Shown here one piece after another: positions 62,254-64,000 of a stretch of DNA of 64,000 bases; the stretch's first letter is position 1; each line of letters opens with the position of its first letter. Both the position numbers and the translations under genes were made by a program. Origin of the DNA: Paenibacillus rhizophilus (GTDB lineage: Bacteria; Bacillota; Bacilli; Paenibacillales; Paenibacillaceae); the NCBI RefSeq assembly GCF_003854965.1, contig NZ_RQPI01000002.1, positions 124,001 through 188,000 of the forward strand. The letters are read 5' to 3'. The notes beneath the pieces are model-generated. The model worked only from the letters and a program-made list of their open reading frames with translations, was not told where the DNA came from and searched no databases.

Positions 62254-62979
62254 CTACACCTCGCTTATTTTTCTAAATACTATCTCTACTCCAAGCGTAA
62301 CCGAATCCACTTCCCAACCTGCGAGAAGCCACGACTTGGCTTGTGAATTCGTCAGCGTATTAGCCCACCACGGACGATATTTATTTGCAGAAGGAGGCAG
62401 GGCGAAACCTAGTACCGTTTCAATTTGACCAATAGTCATGACCACTTGCTCTCCTTCGGTATGCAGTAAAGACTGATGAAGTGAAATATACTTTCCAACG
62501 TTATTCTCCGTACCATTCTTTGACTGAACTTCATGTTTTTTTAAAGGATGCTGTGTAATAACTTTAGACGGTGATTCCAAAGATTCTCCCGTTATCGTGT
62601 CCTGTTTTTCCAGCGCTCGGGTCAGCTTTTGCAGCATGTAGCCGATACCCGTACAATCACTCAGAGGAAATAACAACTCCTGTCCCTGAGTAAACACAGC
62701 TTTAGCTCGCTCTGTATAATGCTTGCCGCCCAGCACCGTAATTTCCTTATAAGCGGACACCCCCTTGCTCTCAGCTTGTTCTTTTAATTGATCGATATGA
62801 ATGGTCTCATTGGAAGGTTTAATGAAAGACACGTTATAGTCCTCTGGAATTATATCCTCAGGAAATAGAAAACCATATTTCGCGGACAGAATTACCCAAT
62901 GATCGAAGAAAGTCTGGGCATACTTTTGACAGGCCACCGCAAAGCACAACAAATGAAAAATGCTCTCGAATGTAATCAC
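62254..62979 (-). CDS. DUF6884/DUF7662-type protein, N-terminus probably truncated
   Basis: A 241-residue protein. The first third contains DHWVILSAKYGFLFPEDIIPEDYN, the core of DUF6884 (YaaA-like), and the end (about 180-238) contains VMTIGQIETVLGFALPPSANKYRPWWAN and SWLLAGWEVDSVTLGVEIVFR, matching DUF7662. DUF6884 proteins normally begin with a C-x-K-x-K motif and an L-Y-x-S-x-L-F helix; neither is present, and the first 15 residues overlap the end of a GIY-YIG-like frame. A deletion fusing two genes is the simplest reading. Function unknown; such domains occur near restriction and defence genes. Confidence 0.65.
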   Translation of the reverse strand: MITFESIFHLLCFAVACQKYAQTFFDHWVILSAKYGFLFPEDIIPEDYNVSFIKPSNETIHIDQLKEQAESKGVSAYKEITVLGGKHYTERAKAVFTQGQELLFPLSDCTGIGYMLQKLTRALEKQDTITGESLESPSKVITQHPLKKHEVQSKNGTENNVGKYISLHQSLLHTEGEQVVMTIGQIETVLGFALPPSANKYRPWWANTLTNSQAKSWLLAGWEVDSVTLGVEIVFRKISEV

Positions 62980-63304
62980 TTACCCTGCTCTCGATATTTG
63001 ACTGATAAGCTTGATCTATTAAATGACCATTATAGAGTTTGGCTGCCCGCGTTGTAAAATCAAGCTCCCATACACTGGCATATAGATCTTTGTCTCGCTT
63101 CAGAAGGCACCTGCCTATGTTTTTGCGAAAAATGCTGCGATCCTTGTTCTCCTGTACAAAATGCTGCTTCAAGCGTGACCATAGTTGGTTAGGACCTGTA
63201 TGAGTCCCTACCCGAACGATTCGATCTGCATCATGTCCGTACTCACCTGTTTCAAAGAGAAGATAGATTCCGTTTCTAGGGATTAAGTCATAACTTAACG
63301 ATGC
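62858..63304 (-). pseudogene. GIY-YIG-like nuclease frame, broken at both ends
   Basis: An open frame from 63304 to 62858 encodes IPRNGIYLLFETGE, RIVRVGTHTGPNQLWSRLKQHF, ENKDRSIFRKNIGRCLL and ESRVSDYIREHFSF, which I read as a GIY-YIG-type domain found in small standalone bacterial proteins. No ATG, GTG or TTG lies before the GIY motif in frame; an ATG in another frame at about 63292 would fit after a one-base change. After HFSFVV the frame becomes a shadow of the DUF6884 sequence, so the natural C-terminus is missing. If translated, only a TTG at 63172 could serve, losing the GIY motif. Confidence 0.65.
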
Positions 63305-63327
63305 TTAAGTGTTAATTAGTGTAATCT

Positions 63328-63361
63328 TAACATAAGAAAACCATCTCGCTTATGTTATAGT
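63328..63361 (+). promoter_or_regulatory. Promoter/operator of the toxin-antitoxin pair
   Basis: TAACATAAG (63328-63336) and CTTATGTTA (63349-63357) form a perfect 9-bp inverted repeat. The right arm overlaps an extended -10 promoter, TGT-TATAGT (-10 at 63356-63361). An inverted repeat over the promoter is typical of autoregulated toxin-antitoxin operons. Confidence 0.6.
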
Positions 63362-63383
63362 GACAAAAAGGCAGGTGATCCGA

Positions 63384-63602
63384 ATGTCCATTTCCAAAGA
63401 ACAATTGGAGCACAGCTTTGATAAACAGCCTACATTTACAGAGGAACAAAAGAAAAGAATGACTTCAGTCATTTTTAAAGATGACGGCGTTCTATCCCAA
63501 CTTCAGCAAGCTCAGAAGGATCGTAAGAATGGCATCTCCACATACAGTGACAGCGAAGAAGAGTTTGCAAAATTAGTGGATGAGGCCGGGTATGTAAATT
63601 GA
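63384..63602 (+). CDS. Candidate antitoxin, 72 aa
   Basis: A small acidic protein (MSISKEQLEHSFDKQPTFTEEQKKRMTSVIF) with a helical N-terminus and a charged C-terminus. It precedes and overlaps a RelE/ParE-like gene, and an inverted repeat covers its promoter, so an antitoxin role is likely although I recognise no antitoxin family. GGCAGGTGATCCGA precedes the ATG. An in-frame earlier codon at 63360 lies in the promoter and was rejected. Confidence 0.65.
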   Translation: MSISKEQLEHSFDKQPTFTEEQKKRMTSVIFKDDGVLSQLQQAQKDRKNGISTYSDSEEEFAKLVDEAGYVN

Positions 63603-63915
63603 TCGTTACAAGGTTCTCTGGACCACCTATGCGCGGGTAGCTCTTGCACGAACGAAGGAATTTAAAGTAGACCCGATGAATGTCTTCAGGCGTTCTAAAT
63701 CTGTTTTAGCTGATGAGCCGAAATACAAAGCTGATGGAGTTTCTGACTTTCCTGGCTTTGAATTTAACGGATATTACTGGACTATGATTGGCAATGTGGT
63801 CATTATTTATAGAATTGACGAAGATCTTCATGAGGTGTATGTCGATGCGTGGTACTTTGCAAATACAGGGTTGTCGCATTATCTTTTCTGGGGAATAGAT
63901 CCTGACGAAGAATAA
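63598..63915 (+). CDS. Candidate RelE/ParE-like toxin with ATT start
   Basis: The conserved-looking frame runs from 63598 and reads DRYKVLWTTYARVALARTKEF, a typical RelE/ParE opening strand and helix, then FEFNGYYWTMIGNVVIIYRIDEDLHEVYVDAWYF, the beta-sheet core. The only codon available at its beginning is ATT at 63598, overlapping the antitoxin stop (AATTGA); the first ATG (63676) would remove the first helix. GAGG lies 12 nt before ATT. A rare ATT start would keep toxin output low. Alternatively the start has been mutated and the toxin is truncated. Confidence 0.6.
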   Translation: MDRYKVLWTTYARVALARTKEFKVDPMNVFRRSKSVLADEPKYKADGVSDFPGFEFNGYYWTMIGNVVIIYRIDEDLHEVYVDAWYFANTGLSHYLFWGIDPDEE

Positions 63916-63962
63916 CCTAACGATAAATGTGTGTTTTATCGTTAGGTTATTTTATTGCTTTG
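63914..63962 (+). terminator. Intrinsic terminator after the toxin gene
   Basis: CCTAACGATAA / TTATCGTTAGG, 11-bp perfect stem, followed by TTATTTTATT. Confidence 0.85.
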
Positions 63963-64000
63963 CTTTAATGTATTTTTTTCAATTCCAACAGCCTTTAACA

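Overview
The window reads as chromosome from an endospore-forming, low-GC-phylum (Firmicutes) bacterium, most likely Paenibacillus or a close relative. The evidence is a full cotJABC operon, yhbH, yheA, several YheC/YheD spore-coat ATP-grasp proteins, an AbrB regulator, a Bacillus-type sufCDSUB operon and strong AGGAGG ribosome binding sites with many TTG/GTG starts. No rRNA, tRNA, CRISPR array, insertion sequence or prophage was seen. The genus is inferred from gene content, not from a marker gene.

Layout. 0-2.7 kb: end of a surface-polysaccharide cluster (Wzx-type flippase running off the left edge, pyruvyl transferase). 3-5.4 kb: ytoI, ytpI, yheA. 5.7-12.4 kb: a six-gene plus-strand operon with five YheC/YheD-type ATP-grasp paralogues and one GNAT acetyltransferase, several of them translationally coupled. 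12.5-17.4 kb: HAD phosphatase, abrB, capA, polysaccharide deacetylase, cotJABC. 17.6-31.6 kb: housekeeping and signalling genes (CNNM transporter, yfkAB, two HD-GYP proteins of which one lacks the HD histidine, uppP, yunD, a moaD-moaE fusion, two GNAT/VOC enzymes, a heterodimeric ABC exporter) and a candidate 6S RNA at 26.45-26.64 kb. 31.7-37.7 kb: a proteasome-fold-like protein, then sufCDSUB under a sigma-A promoter covered by iron/peroxide-type (Fur/PerR family) boxes. 37.9-45.3 kb: DUF1802, dps, yunC, DUF423, two exported proteins, yhbH.

45.5-55.8 kb is a maltodextrin utilisation locus: mdxEFG (ABC importer without its own ATPase) diverges from a GH13 maltogenic-type amylase, a LacI-family regulator, beta-phosphoglucomutase and a GH65 maltose phosphorylase. 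Dextrins are imported, trimmed to maltose, phosphorolysed to glucose plus beta-glucose-1-phosphate, and fed into glycolysis. LacI/CcpA-type operators sit at four promoter regions, and the amylase gene has a leader that ends in an intrinsic terminator.

55.9-59.6 kb holds an AraC/GyrI regulator, a DegV protein and an orphan PAS histidine kinase. 59.9-64 kb is accessory sequence: a spoVR fragment with two frameshifts, a frameshifted aspartyl protease with its small partner, an AT-richer operon of nuclease-like and DUF6884/DUF7662 proteins behind a broken GIY-YIG frame, and a candidate toxin-antitoxin pair whose toxin appears to start at ATT. The best candidates for something undescribed are the YheC/D-GNAT array, the 61.2-63.3 kb nuclease/DUF6884 cluster, the toxin-antitoxin pair and the amylase leader RNA.
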